DNA of 64,000 bases from Acinetobacter sp. LoGeW2-3 (lineage in GTDB: Bacteria > Pseudomonadota > Gammaproteobacteria > Pseudomonadales > Moraxellaceae). How positions within the stretch are numbered: position 1 is the stretch's first letter; the number at the start of each line of letters is the position of its first letter. This document shows, in pieces, positions 1-9,199 of the stretch. Location of the stretch: assembly GCF_002688565.1 (NCBI RefSeq), contig NZ_CP024011.1:2170001-2234000 (forward strand). Reading direction: 5' to 3'. The notes beneath the pieces were generated by a model. That model was not told where the DNA came from. It searched no databases and saw only the letters and a program-made list of their open reading frames with translations. A program made the position numbers and the translations under genes.

Positions 1-173
1 ACTTTTTGGCGTTTGATTTCCGGATGATCATAAGGCGTAATCACCACGCCATCTGATTTCTGTACCCGTGGTTTTGCAGGCGCAGGTTTAGCGGGAACAG
101 GTGGTTCCGGCTCTATTGCCTGACAGCCGACTAAAGCAACTAAAATTGTACCAATCAGGATTTTATGAAACAT
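1..173 (-). CDS. N-terminal part of a lipoprotein, possible PBP1b activator (LpoP-like)
   Basis: The gene runs off the left edge, so only about 57 N-terminal residues are visible. It begins MFHKILIGTILVALVGC, a short hydrophobic signal peptide with lipobox L-V-G-C (Cys17), followed by a Pro/Ala/Lys-rich stretch of about 20 residues that looks like a flexible periplasmic linker. It starts 13 bases after mrcB on the same strand, so the two are probably co-transcribed. In Pseudomonas the PBP1b activator LpoP is a lipoprotein with TPR repeats encoded beside the PBP1b gene; the lipobox, linker and position fit that pattern. The TPR domain would lie outside the window, so the function is inference. 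Confidence 0.7.
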   Translation of the reverse strand, partial: MFHKILIGTILVALVGCQAIEPEPPVPAKPAPAKPRVQKSDGVVITPYDHPEIKRQK

Positions 174-186
174 ATATCTCACTCAA

Positions 187-2580
187 TTAGTGTGAATAAC
201 TACCGCTTGAGATAATACGTGTATCTTGTGAAGAATCCCGTTGGTTTTCCGTTTCAGTTTCTTCAATCCAGATCCCAATTTCATCACTTTGATCAGAAGG
301 GCCTTGTGGCTCCTCTGAATCGATTGTATGTGGAGCAGGGGCATAATGTGATGCACCACATGCAGTGGCCTGATTTGGCATGCTGTGACGCGTCAACGGA
401 ATATACATGGCACCTTCACAGCCTTGGGCAGACAAATGACCTGTCGCGCGATCGACCCATTGCCATTGCACTTCACTCGGTTGATGCAGATTCACTGGCT
501 TCTGACGCAATTGCTTCATGACATTGGTCCAGACTGGTAATGCACCTGATGACCCGGTTAGACCAGTGACTTTATTATCATCTAGACCTAACCAGACCAC
601 AGTTAAATAATTACCTGAATAACCTGCAAACCATGAGTCACGCGTATCATTGGTAGTACCTGATTTACCTGCCAGACCCAGATTACGTGGTAGAGCGTTA
701 TAAGCAGATTGACCGGTACCACTGCTCATCACCTGTTGCAAACCATTGTTCAGAAGATAGGCATAAGCAGGATCAATTGTTGGTTGAACTGTCAGACCAT
801 AACGATCAACTAGACGACCATTAGCATCGACCACCGAACGAATAGCTTTGACTGGATATTTGAAACCGCCAGTAGCGAAGTTGCCATATAGGCTCATTAC
901 TTCCATCGGCGACATATCTACCGCACCCAGATAAATTGAAGGGTAGGATGGAATATCAGAGGTCACGCCAAATTTCTTCAGATGATTGATAAAGGTCGAC
1001 ATGCCAAATTCCTGCGCCAAACGTACTGCAGACAGGTTATAGGAATTTGCCAATGCCTGTGACATTGGAACCACACCATGCGGACGGCCACTATAGTTCT
1101 TTGGCGTCCAGGCTTTACCATCACTTTGAATGCTCAGCTCGCTATCTTCGATCGGACTACCCCAATGATAACGATTCGATTCAAGCGCAGTCAGGTAAAT
1201 CACGGGTTTCAATAATGAACCGACCTGACGTTTAGCATCCAGGGCACGGTTAAAACCAGTAAAGTCTTGAGTCGAACCAACTGCGGCAATCAGTTCACCA
1301 TTTTCAGGATGCGTTACCAGTACTGCGCCTTGTAGGTCCTTTAAGCGTTTCGGATTTGATTTGCTTAAGCTCGCAACAGTATTTTTAAAACTTTCCTGAA
1401 TACGGGTCTGGGCTAATGGATCTAGCGTAGTAAAGATACGCAGGCCTTGATTGGTAATGTCACCTTCCTGATATTCAGTACGTAACTGACGACGCACGAT
1501 ATCCAGGAAGTCAGGGAAACGCGCTGGACCCATGGTTGGTTTTGTAATGACATTGAGAGGGCGTGCTTTCTCGGTTTCATACTGATCCTGGGTCAGATAA
1601 CCCATCACCAGCATATTGTTTAGCACGATATCACGGCGTCTTTTCGCTGCTTCAGAATTACGCCAAGGGTTATATAGGGTAGGACCTTGAACCAAGCCAA
1701 CCAGATAAGCCTGTTGAGCAATATTTAATTCACGCAGTGGCAAACCGAAGTAGAACTGGGAAGCTAGACCATAGCCATTAATGGAATAATTACCATTTTG
1801 ACCCAAATTCACTTCATTTAAATAGGCTTCAAGGATTTCATCCTTGTCATAATGCAGTTCAATTAACAGCGCCATCAGCGCTTCATTGACTTTACGTTTG
1901 ATGGTGCGTTCTGGTGTCAGATAGAAGTTCTTCACCAGCTGCTGGGTCAGAGTTGAACCACCCTGACGGGTACCACCAGTGATATTACTTACCACCGCAC
2001 GTGCTAGTCCACGGATGGAAACACCATGATGACGATAGAAATTACGGTCTTCTGTCGCGATCAGGGCTTCAATTAAAGGCTTAGGCACTTTATTCAGCTT
2101 AATCAGTACCCGATCTTCATTATGTTGGGGATAAATTCCGCCAATTAATAAAGGCTCTAGACGGGCAATGCCGGAAGTCGATGGCTTGGTGGCACTGACA
2201 TCATTAATCTGTTCAGCATTAAAGCTGACTTTCAAAATCTGCTCAGGTTCAACCCGATCACCGAAGTCAAAACCACGGGTATGGACATACATCGTATCGC
2301 CAGAAGTGACATAACTTCCGGACTGGGTATAGCTTGCAGCACTCTTATATCCGAGCAGTTTTAGCTCTTCCTGAAGATCCTGTTGGCTGACTGGTGCATT
2401 GACATAAATTTCCATCGGGCGTGCAAAGACTTTCGCAGGAATGTCCCAACGCTGGCCTTCAAATTTATCACGTACAATATTATCTAGACGAATCAGATAG
2501 ATACTAAAGGCAACAAAGGCTGATATGACCAAAACGGAAAAGATTAAGGCAATAAACCCCAAACCACGTTCATACTTCAT
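187..2580 (-). CDS. mrcB: Penicillin-binding protein 1B, bifunctional transglycosylase/transpeptidase
   Basis: Class A PBP that polymerises lipid II into glycan strands and cross-links the stem peptides at the inner membrane. The 797 residues show a short cytoplasmic start, one membrane segment at about 8-30, a UB2H-like region at about 60-150, a GT51 transglycosylase with the E-D-R-N-F motif (Glu177) and the QGGSTLTQQ block near 206-214, then a transpeptidase with SxxK at 455-458, SxN at 513-515 and K-S-G-T at 639-642. Length and motif order are normal for PBP1b. It is followed by the lipoprotein gene at the window edge and transcribed away from nadK. Confidence 0.96.
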   Translation of the reverse strand: MKYERGLGFIALIFSVLVISAFVAFSIYLIRLDNIVRDKFEGQRWDIPAKVFARPMEIYVNAPVSQQDLQEELKLLGYKSAASYTQSGSYVTSGDTMYVHTRGFDFGDRVEPEQILKVSFNAEQINDVSATKPSTSGIARLEPLLIGGIYPQHNEDRVLIKLNKVPKPLIEALIATEDRNFYRHHGVSIRGLARAVVSNITGGTRQGGSTLTQQLVKNFYLTPERTIKRKVNEALMALLIELHYDKDEILEAYLNEVNLGQNGNYSINGYGLASQFYFGLPLRELNIAQQAYLVGLVQGPTLYNPWRNSEAAKRRRDIVLNNMLVMGYLTQDQYETEKARPLNVITKPTMGPARFPDFLDIVRRQLRTEYQEGDITNQGLRIFTTLDPLAQTRIQESFKNTVASLSKSNPKRLKDLQGAVLVTHPENGELIAAVGSTQDFTGFNRALDAKRQVGSLLKPVIYLTALESNRYHWGSPIEDSELSIQSDGKAWTPKNYSGRPHGVVPMSQALANSYNLSAVRLAQEFGMSTFINHLKKFGVTSDIPSYPSIYLGAVDMSPMEVMSLYGNFATGGFKYPVKAIRSVVDANGRLVDRYGLTVQPTIDPAYAYLLNNGLQQVMSSGTGQSAYNALPRNLGLAGKSGTTNDTRDSWFAGYSGNYLTVVWLGLDDNKVTGLTGSSGALPVWTNVMKQLRQKPVNLHQPSEVQWQWVDRATGHLSAQGCEGAMYIPLTRHSMPNQATACGASHYAPAPHTIDSEEPQGPSDQSDEIGIWIEETETENQRDSSQDTRIISSGSYSH

Positions 2581-2744
2581 AAATTATGATAAGAGTCTGT
2601 AAAATTCTGCTAATCATGCGAAGCTTTTAGGGAATTTGCAATATTTAATAAGAAATTGGTTAAAAAATATCAATTAAAAAATACACTTAGTCTATGTAAT
2701 ATTATTTCGAACTTGCTCTACTTATACATAAAACCAAGGGAAAA

Positions 2745-2775
2745 TTGTCAACCAACCAGAGCTTAATGCTATTAT
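2745..2775 (+). promoter_or_regulatory. Probable nadK promoter
   Basis: TTGTCA at 2745-2750 and an extended -10, TGC then TATTAT, at 2767-2775. The 19-base spacer is long, but the extended -10 compensates. The predicted transcript start near 2782 lies about 25 bases before the GTG start of nadK. Confidence 0.5.
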
Positions 2776-2806
2776 AGGGACGATTCGTAGCGGAGCGACG
2801 AGACTG

Positions 2807-3709
2807 GTGCTAATTTCACATAAGACATTTCGAAATATCGGGTTAGTAGGACGTCCTGATAAATCTTCAGTAGTTGAAACCTTATGTCTTATTCATGATC
2901 ATTTGTTGAACCTGGGCCTGCATCCCGTTTTCGATGCAGATACCGCTGCGCTGGTACCTTATGAAAATACCCAGACGGTCAGCCGCGCCTTGCTGGGCGA
3001 AGTGGTCGATCTGGTAATCGTGGTCGGTGGTGATGGTTCATTGCTACATGCTGCCCGGGCACTGGTTAAATATAATATTCCTGTCATCGGTGTGAACCGT
3101 GGTCGCTTGGGCTTCCTGACCGATATCAAGCCGACAGAAGTGATCTTTAAGCTAGATCAGGTGCTCAAAGGTGAATTTCAGCTTGAGCGACGTTTCCTAT
3201 TAGAACTGGAAATCCGGTCTAAAGGCGAGATCATTCATGATGCGATTGCCTTGAATGATGTGGTACTACACTCAGGTAAGTCCGTGCATATGATCGACTT
3301 TGAGCTGAATATTGATGGACAATATGTCTATCGTCAGCATAGTGATGGTCTGATTGTATCGACACCAACCGGCTCAACAGCTTATGCACTTTCCGGTGGT
3401 GGTCCAATTGTGCATCCAAGTATGGATGCGATTGTGCTGGTGCCGATGCATCCGCATACCCTGTCATCCCGACCAATTGTGGTTGGGGGGCAAAGCGAAA
3501 TTAAACTGGTGATTCGTAAAAATCGCGTGATGCCGATGGTTAGTGCAGATGGACAACACAGTATCTCTTTGAATGTGGGAGATACGGTCCACATTCGCAA
3601 ACACCCATTTAAACTGCAACTCTTACATCCACCGGGTTATGACTTCTATATGGCGTGTCGAACCAAGCTCGGCTGGAACCAAGACTTTGATTATCAGAAT
3701 CGGGATTAA
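2807..3709 (+). CDS. nadK: NAD kinase
   Basis: Phosphorylates NAD to NADP in the cytoplasm with ATP. The 300-residue protein has the family's GGDG motif at 74-77, the N-R-G-x-L-G-F-L-T-D segment near 105-114, the ND motif near 149 and the T-P-T-G-S-T-A-Y nucleotide site near 185. The start is GTG at 2807, with GGAG at 2792-2795 as a likely ribosome site; no ATG fits the family N terminus better. The DUF1315 gene follows after only three bases, so the two are probably translated from one message. Confidence 0.95.
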   Translation: MLISHKTFRNIGLVGRPDKSSVVETLCLIHDHLLNLGLHPVFDADTAALVPYENTQTVSRALLGEVVDLVIVVGGDGSLLHAARALVKYNIPVIGVNRGRLGFLTDIKPTEVIFKLDQVLKGEFQLERRFLLELEIRSKGEIIHDAIALNDVVLHSGKSVHMIDFELNIDGQYVYRQHSDGLIVSTPTGSTAYALSGGGPIVHPSMDAIVLVPMHPHTLSSRPIVVGGQSEIKLVIRKNRVMPMVSADGQHSISLNVGDTVHIRKHPFKLQLLHPPGYDFYMACRTKLGWNQDFDYQNRD

Positions 3710-3712
3710 ATC

Positions 3713-3985
3713 ATGAATATTGAACAAATGCTTTCTATGCTCAATCCTGAGATTGTAGACCGACTGCGTACTGCGATTGAAATCGGTAAATGGCCAAATG
3801 GTGTGGCACTAACGGATGAGCAACGTAAGACGTGTATGCAAGCTGTGTATGCCTGGGAGATCAAACATCTGCCTGAAACTGAACGCAGTGGTTACATCGA
3901 CCGTGGTACTAAAGAAGAAGGTGAACAATGTGATGATGACCATCACAAGAATGAACCGGAATTCAAGCCAATTCGTTTCGTTTAA
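3713..3985 (+). CDS. DUF1315 (YeaC-like) protein
   Basis: A 90-residue soluble protein of the YeaC/DUF1315 family, whose role is not established. The recognisable core is M-L-N-P-E-I-V-D-R-L at the N terminus, then a W-P-N-G-V-x-L-T segment near 28-35 and A-Y-E/W-x-x-H-L-P-E near 46-55. The tail is acidic and histidine-rich (D-D-D-H-H), which might bind metal, though this is a guess. It is tightly coupled to nadK and closed by the terminator at 3995. Confidence 0.85.
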   Translation: MNIEQMLSMLNPEIVDRLRTAIEIGKWPNGVALTDEQRKTCMQAVYAWEIKHLPETERSGYIDRGTKEEGEQCDDDHHKNEPEFKPIRFV

Positions 3986-3994
3986 TTGAAACCC

Positions 3995-4022
3995 AAAAAA
4001 GACCACATTGGTGGTCTTTTTT
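3995..4022. terminator. Bidirectional intrinsic terminator between nadK-DUF1315 and ybiB
   Basis: Six A, stem GACCAC, loop ATTG, stem GTGGTC, then six T. It can stop transcripts from both convergent genes. Confidence 0.85.
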
Positions 4023-4046
4023 AATGTCTGAAATAAATGACTTTGG

Positions 4047-5048
4047 TCAAACCGCAAGACGCGTATTCCAGAGCTCTTTAGCTTTCTGCATCGCTGCTTC
4101 GTAACTGTTACATACTTGCATCGTATATAGCGCAATACCGATAGTTTCAACCACCGCGATTTCGCCATACTCGTGTGAACGCTTGCCATCCCAGACTTCT
4201 TTAAAGATTGCCAGGTCCAGCTCTTCTTCAACTGGGCTACGGTTGTCGGTTAGTTTAGGCAATTCATGTTCATAAAGCTCACCATTCTTGATACCACAAA
4301 TTAAAGTCTTGGCATCTGGATTACGCTCAAATTCACCACCTTCACCTTTAATCACGGCACTATTCTGATAACCGAGCTGGAAAGCAGCACGTTGATGTGA
4401 CCCACGATAAGCCGGATGGAAAATTGCCTGTAAAGTCACCTTGGCATTAAATGGATTAATCAGACGAGCCAAAGTATGAATCGGGGAGCGCAGGCCCATG
4501 ACATTACGTAGACTAATTAGCTCAGCCAGAATTGGTGAAATTACGTCTAAAGGCAGATAAGCAAAATGTCTTGCTTTAAGCTGTTGTTCAACTTCAGCAT
4601 CACTCTGGCAAATTGAATAGCCTAAGTAGGCTAATACCTGTTCGGTATAGACCCGATTCAGGGTATGGCCTGAAGCGCCATGCATCACAATATTATAACC
4701 ATGCTTGGCTAAGGTGAGGGCAGACAGAATAAACCATGGATAGTGCTTACGCTTACCTGCATAAGATGACCAGTCCAGATCTACATCCAAAGTTTTAAAG
4801 TTAAGCTGATCCTTGGTTGCTTGAACAAAACCTGCCAGTTCTTCAACTGATTCTTCTTTTACCCGAAGAAGCATCAGGAAGGCACCGAGTTGAACATCCA
4901 GCACTTCATTTTTCAAAATCATACTGAAGGCTTGATAGGCTTCATCATAGCTGAGCGAGCGTGCACCATTCTTTCCTTTGCCAATAATGCGGATAAATTG
5001 TGCAAATGGGTGCTCAGCATCTTTATAGATATTTCGTTTCGTGGTCAT
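4047..5048 (-). CDS. ybiB: YbiB/TrpD2-type glycosyltransferase-family protein
   Basis: A member of the nucleoside phosphorylase/anthranilate phosphoribosyltransferase fold that includes E. coli YbiB, a nucleic-acid-binding TrpD paralogue rather than a tryptophan enzyme. Features are the N-terminal helical part (G-K-G-K-N-G-A-R-x-L near 20-30), a K-R-K-H-Y-P-W segment and a V-M-H-G-A-S-G-H stretch where TrpD carries its glycine-rich phosphate loop. The start at 5048 gives 333 residues, close to E. coli YbiB; an upstream ATG at 5084 would add 12 residues with no better ribosome site. No trp genes are adjacent, which supports YbiB over TrpD. Confidence 0.8.
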   Translation of the reverse strand: MTTKRNIYKDAEHPFAQFIRIIGKGKNGARSLSYDEAYQAFSMILKNEVLDVQLGAFLMLLRVKEESVEELAGFVQATKDQLNFKTLDVDLDWSSYAGKRKHYPWFILSALTLAKHGYNIVMHGASGHTLNRVYTEQVLAYLGYSICQSDAEVEQQLKARHFAYLPLDVISPILAELISLRNVMGLRSPIHTLARLINPFNAKVTLQAIFHPAYRGSHQRAAFQLGYQNSAVIKGEGGEFERNPDAKTLICGIKNGELYEHELPKLTDNRSPVEEELDLAIFKEVWDGKRSHEYGEIAVVETIGIALYTMQVCNSYEAAMQKAKELWNTRLAV

Positions 5049-5452
5049 GATCATGCATCGATTATATTCATTAAATATCAACATATTTTACGCTGATATT
5101 GGTATTTCACTGCCTTATTTTGCAGGTTTATTATAGGGTAATAAGACTATAGTCTAAGATATATTGTTTATTATTTAATCAAATTTAACATTTAGGCTAG
5201 AACTAAAGTTGAAAAAGCAGGTAAAATTTATCCTAGTTATTTGTGTTTGCTTCATCTCCTGATCGATGCACTGACTTTTTGTTAAGCGTAGTGCTCCTGT
5301 GATTGTTAATCACACATACACATTCGATTTTTTAGTATCAGATTTTTCTCGGTACTTAGGCGCTTTTTGTCTCCGACAATCAAGGCATAGGACGTTTGTT
5401 ATTTTTTAATAAACGAAAACTAAATATTACTTCCTCTCGAAGTAGATCGTGA
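5049..5452. other. Divergent intergenic region ybiB/dctA
   Basis: About 400 AT-rich bases between divergent genes. No open frame of interest. The notable element is the 17-base inverted repeat at 5298-5314, listed separately. Confidence 0.6.
5298..5314. promoter_or_regulatory. Perfect inverted repeat upstream of dctA, candidate operator
   Basis: TGTGATT-GTT-AATCACA, two perfect 7-base arms around 3 bases, about 140 bases before dctA. It resembles a CRP/Vfr half-site pair but has a 7-base rather than 6-base gap between TGTGA and TCACA. The binding protein is unknown. Confidence 0.4.
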
Positions 5453-6805
5453 ATGAATATCATGGCTAAAAAACCTATTTATAAGTCACTTTATTTTCAA
5501 GTGATTGTTGCCATTATTGCCGGTATCCTTGTGGGTCACTTCTCACCAAGCGGTACGCAAATTATCAATGGTGCTGAGCAATATGTTCCGGGTCTAGGCG
5601 AACAGCTAAAACCGTTGGGTGATGGCTTTATTCGCTTGATCAAAATGATCATCGCACCAGTCATTTTCTGTACCGTGGTAAGTGGTATTGCAGGTATGGA
5701 AAGCATGAAATCTGTCGGTAAGACCGGTGGTATTGCTTTACTGTACTTTGAAATCGTATCAACGATTGCCTTGGTGATCGGCCTGTTCGTGATCAATGTG
5801 GTTAAGCCTGGTGCAGGCATGAACGTTGATCCAGCATCGCTAGACACTGCCGGAATTTCTAAATATGTAGAATCTGGTGCATCACAGTCTACGGTTGATT
5901 TCTTTATGAATATCATTCCAAACACCGTAGTGGGTGCATTCGCTGAAGGTGAAATCCTTCAGGTATTGCTATTCGCGATTCTGTTTGGTTTTGCCCTGCA
6001 TCAATTGGGTGATAATGGTAGACCAGTACTTAAATTCATCGATCAAATTTCACATGTATTCTTTAACATCGTGAATATGATCATGAAACTTGCGCCAATC
6101 GGTGCATTCGGTGCTATGGCATTCACGATCGGTAAATATGGTATTGGTACTCTTGCGCAGCTGGGTCAATTGATCCTGTGCTTCTACCTGACCTGTGTGC
6201 TGTTTATCTTCCTTATTCTGGGTTCGATCGCACGTTTCACTGGCTTCAGTATCATGAAAATGATCCGTTTGATCCGCGAAGAGTTGCTGATTGTACTGGG
6301 TACCTCATCTTCTGAATCTGTATTGCCACGTATGCTGAAAAAGCTGGAACTGGCAGGTGCAGAAAAATCAGTCGTAGGTCTGGTGATTCCAACAGGTTAT
6401 TCATTCAACCTGGATGGTACGTCTATTTACTTGACCATGGCTGCAGTCTTTATTGCACAAGCAACCAATACTCAGCTTGATGTATCACATCAGATCACTT
6501 TATTGCTGGTACTGCTGATTTCTTCTAAAGGTGCAGCAGGTGTAACAGGTTCTGGCTTTATCGTGATGGCTGCAACATTGTCTGCTGTAGGTCATATTCC
6601 AGTTGCTGGTCTGGCACTGATCTTGGGTATTGACCGTTTCATGTCTGAAGCACGTGCGCTGACTAACTTGATTGGTAACTCATTGGCAACGCTTGTAGTA
6701 GCAAAATGGGTAGGTCAATTAGATAAAGAAAAACTGGATTATGCATTGAATAATCCAGCTGAAATTGATGAATTAATGCAGCAAGAAGGCATTAAATCTC
6801 ACTGA
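5453..6805 (+). CDS. dctA: C4-dicarboxylate:cation symporter DctA
   Basis: Inner-membrane transporter of the DAACS family, importing succinate, fumarate and malate. The 450-residue protein is very close in wording to E. coli DctA: F-K/Y-S-L-Y-F-Q-V at the N terminus, [10 protein letters not shown], the serine-rich hairpin T-S-S-S-E-S near 284-289, N-L-D-G-T-S near 321 and [11 protein letters not shown] near 356. An in-frame ATG at 5462 would remove three residues and is equally possible. It is monocistronic, with its own terminator, and has an inverted repeat upstream. C4 acids are preferred carbon sources for this genus. Confidence 0.93.
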   Translation: MNIMAKKPIYKSLYFQVIVAIIAGILVGHFSPSGTQIINGAEQYVPGLGEQLKPLGDGFIRLIKMIIAPVIFCTVVSGIAGMESMKSVGKTGGIALLYFEIVSTIALVIGLFVINVVKPGAGMNVDPASLDTAGISKYVESGASQSTVDFFMNIIPNTVVGAFAEGEILQVLLFAILFGFALHQLGDNGRPVLKFIDQISHVFFNIVNMIMKLAPIGAFGAMAFTIGKYGIGTLAQLGQLILCFYLTCVLFIFLILGSIARFTGFSIMKMIRLIREELLIVLGTSSSESVLPRMLKKLELAGAEKSVVGLVIPTGYSFNLDGTSIYLTMAAVFIAQATNTQLDVSHQITLLLVLLISSKGAAGVTGSGFIVMAATLSAVGHIPVAGLALILGIDRFMSEARALTNLIGNSLATLVVAKWVGQLDKEKLDYALNNPAEIDELMQQEGIKSH

Positions 6806-6820
6806 TTTTAGTCTGTGTAT

Positions 6821-6847
6821 AAAAAGGAAGCTTCGGCTTCCTTTTTT
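6821..6847 (+). terminator. dctA terminator
   Basis: A-rich flank, GGAAG-CTTCGG-CTTCC hairpin with a stable loop, then a run of six T. Confidence 0.85.
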
Positions 6848-6971
6848 AATTTTTATTAAAATAAATTGACTGTAAAGTTTGAAAATAAATCATATCAGCC
6901 CATGACACTTCGACTAAAAATCGCTAGCCTGTCAGTGGAAGTATAATGATAAACACAACAAGGATAGAACA

Positions 6972-8114
6972 ATGCTGGCATATGATGCAGACCTGGAATT
7001 ATTCCGCGATAACTTTAAACGCTTCATGAGCGAACAGATTGCGCCGTACTATGAGCAATGGGAGCGTGAGGGCAAGATTCCACGTTCGGTCTGGAGTGCG
7101 CTGGGTGAAAATGGTTTTCTTTGCGTTGATATTCCAGAAGAATATGGTGGCTACGGCGTACCTACCCATTACTCATTAATGCTGCTTGAAGAATCTGCAC
7201 GCGCAGGTTTTAGTGCCATCTCGATTGGTTTGTCATGTCACTCTGATATTGCTGCACCGTATATCCTGCATATCGCCACTGAAGAACAGAAGAAATACTG
7301 GCTGCCTAAAATGGTTACAGGTGAGGTGGTCGGTGCGATTGGTATGACCGAGCCGGGTGCCGGTTCTGATTTGCAGGCGATACGTACCAGCGCCATTTTG
7401 CAAGATGATCACTATCTGCTAAATGGTTCTAAAACCTTTATCTCTAATGGTCAACATGCAGATCTAGTCGTGCTTGCAGTGAAAACCGATCCACAGGCGC
7501 GTGCTAAAGGCGTTTCATTACTTTTAGTGGATACGCATCTGGACGGTTTTAAAAAGGGCACTAATCTGGACAAGATTGGCCTTCATTCACAGGATACTTC
7601 CGAGCTATTCTTTGATAATGTCAAAGTGCCGAAAGACCAGCTACTGGGGCAGCCAGGACAAGGCTTTGCTTATCTGATGCAAGAGTTACCACGTGAGCGT
7701 ACTGCCATTGCTGCAACTGCTTTGGGGGCAATTCGTGGTTCGATTGATATCACCACAACTTATGTAAAAGAGCGTCAAGCTTTCGGTCAGCAGATTGGTC
7801 AGTTCCAGAATACCCGTTTTGTCCTAGCTCAAGCCAAGATTGATGAGCTGGCGACAGCGGCATTTTATAATCAGAATGTTGAGCTATATATGCAGGGCAA
7901 GCTTGATGTAGAAACGGCAGCGGCTTTAAAGAGCTTCTCGACCGATATGCAGATGAAAATCGCAGATAATTTGCTACAGCTGTTTGGTGGTTATGGCTAT
8001 ATGACGGAATATCCGATTTCACGTTTCTTTGTCGATGCGCGTATTCAGCGTATTTACGGCGGTACCAATGAGATCATGAAAGAGATCGTGGCGCGTAGCC
8101 TGTTAGGGCGCTAA
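6972..8114 (+). CDS. Acyl-CoA dehydrogenase, long-chain/isovaleryl type active site
   Basis: FAD enzyme for the alpha,beta-dehydrogenation of an acyl-CoA. The 380 residues have the three family parts: N-terminal helices (1-120), the beta domain with M-T-E-P-G-A-G-S-D at 125-133, and a C-terminal helical domain with R-Q-A-F-G and L-F-G-G-Y-G-Y. The usual Glu before G-T near the C terminus is Gly here (I-Y-G-G-T-N-E), as in long-chain and isovaleryl enzymes, where the base sits in another helix; Glu242 in E-L-P-R-E-R aligns with it. Monocistronic, so the substrate cannot be read from context. Confidence 0.88.
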   Translation: MLAYDADLELFRDNFKRFMSEQIAPYYEQWEREGKIPRSVWSALGENGFLCVDIPEEYGGYGVPTHYSLMLLEESARAGFSAISIGLSCHSDIAAPYILHIATEEQKKYWLPKMVTGEVVGAIGMTEPGAGSDLQAIRTSAILQDDHYLLNGSKTFISNGQHADLVVLAVKTDPQARAKGVSLLLVDTHLDGFKKGTNLDKIGLHSQDTSELFFDNVKVPKDQLLGQPGQGFAYLMQELPRERTAIAATALGAIRGSIDITTTYVKERQAFGQQIGQFQNTRFVLAQAKIDELATAAFYNQNVELYMQGKLDVETAAALKSFSTDMQMKIADNLLQLFGGYGYMTEYPISRFFVDARIQRIYGGTNEIMKEIVARSLLGR

Positions 8115-8137
8115 GAGCCTTTAAAATTATATTTAAT

Positions 8138-8165
8138 AAAAATGAGCCTATAAGGGCTCATTTTT
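8138..8165. terminator. Intrinsic terminator between convergent genes
   Basis: AAAAATGAGCC-TATAA-GGGCTCATTTTT: stem with A and T flanks, usable from both sides. Confidence 0.8.
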
Positions 8166-8195
8166 ATGCGAGGGAGCAAATCACTTTTATCATGT

Positions 8196-8714
8196 TTAAG
8201 ACCTTAATACTTCCAAACACTCATCGATAAATACCGGTAAATCATCTGGTGCACGTGAAGAAATTAACTGATTATTGTCATTGACCAGCTCCACATCATA
8301 ATAACGACCGCCGGCATCTTGCAGCCAATGTGCATGGTCACGAATGCTGGTAATGATTCGGTCTTTAAGGACATCCGCTGCACCCAAAAGCAGTGAGCCA
8401 TCACAAATACTAAAAATGGTTTTATTGGCTGCATTAAATTCCTGAATCAGCTTGAGAACGACAGCATCTGAAGTGAAGCTAAGAGGTGATTCTCCGCCCG
8501 GAATCAGTAAAGCATCAAAATCATCGACGCAGATCTGGTCAACGCTTTCGTCTATCGTCACTGAAGCTGTATGTTCCCGACCATAAATCACTGTGCCTGC
8601 CTCATGGTCAATGTTACAGATGCTATGACTTGCAGCACGAAATGCTTCTACAGGTTCAAAATATTCCTGATCATCAAAATTATGCGTGACCAGCACGGCT
8701 ATTCTTTTTGGCAT
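8196..8714 (-). CDS. DJ-1/PfpI superfamily protein
   Basis: A 172-residue flavodoxin-like domain of the DJ-1/PfpI superfamily, members of which act as glyoxalases, deglycases, proteases or chaperones. Visible elements are the first strand I-A-V-L-V-T, the D-D-Q-E loop carrying the conserved acid (about Glu17), I-P-G-G-E near 71-75 and the nucleophile elbow S-I-C-D-G with Cys104. In PfpI the residue after the cysteine is His; here it is Asp105, so protease-type chemistry is unlikely and a distinct subgroup is suggested. Single gene on the minus strand. The substrate is unknown. Confidence 0.85.
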   Translation of the reverse strand: MPKRIAVLVTHNFDDQEYFEPVEAFRAASHSICNIDHEAGTVIYGREHTASVTIDESVDQICVDDFDALLIPGGESPLSFTSDAVVLKLIQEFNAANKTIFSICDGSLLLGAADVLKDRIITSIRDHAHWLQDAGGRYYDVELVNDNNQLISSRAPDDLPVFIDECLEVLRS

Positions 8715-9199
8715 GTATTTACTCCCGCCTAAGTTTTAAACAGACTAGCGAGAGAAGGTTTGAAAATCGTCTCTACTTTGTAAAGAAATACGTGTTAAAT
8801 GTAAAAATGTCTGTTAAAACAAGTAAAAATCGCATAGAGGCAGGATTTTCAGCGGTGATTTTTAAATGAACTATGGATTATGTGAGAACTACCGTCTATC
8901 GCTGATTTAGAGCTGTGAGCATGATTTTTCTTATAGTTAAAACCGTTATATAGATTAAGAAATAGTGATAATTCATCTATCCTAAAATCAGTTAAGATGC
9001 TGAAGCAAACTTTACAATTTGATAATGTAATTTTTGCTGAAAATGCTGTGGAAAATGTTACCAAACATTGCAGATACGATGAGTGGTTAGGCGACGCATA
9101 AATAACTGACTTTTATAAGACAAAGTCATATTGCGTAACATTTCAAAGCTTACTATTGTTATACTGAAACAGTTACGGTTTATGAAGGGCGACATAACA
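8715..9199. other. Intergenic region upstream of pheA
   Basis: 485 bases, AT-rich. I see no credible gene; a 71-codon minus-strand frame at 8849-9064 has low-complexity wording and no ribosome site. The pheA end holds an inverted repeat at 9107-9128 and an extended -10 at 9157-9165. Confidence 0.6.
9107..9165 (+). promoter_or_regulatory. pheA operon promoter with upstream inverted repeat
   Basis: Extended -10 TGT-TATACT at 9157-9165 predicts a transcript start near 9172, downstream of an ATT/TTG frame opening at 9131, which supports the pheA start at 9200. An inverted repeat, TGACTTT at 9107-9113 and AAAGTCA at 9122-9128, lies about 50 bases upstream of that start, a typical activator or repressor position. 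It does not match the TyrR box. Confidence 0.5.

Noticed and set aside
4047..5048. Anthranilate phosphoribosyltransferase (TrpD)
   Set aside because: Closer to YbiB/TrpD2; no trp genes in the window.
8849..9064. 71-codon minus-strand open frame upstream of pheA
   Set aside because: No ribosome site, low-complexity Ser/Phe/Asn wording, no family; the region is AT-rich intergenic DNA.
9131..9199. Upstream extension of pheA
   Set aside because: It lies before the predicted extended -10 and transcript start; ATG 9200 has a good ribosome site.
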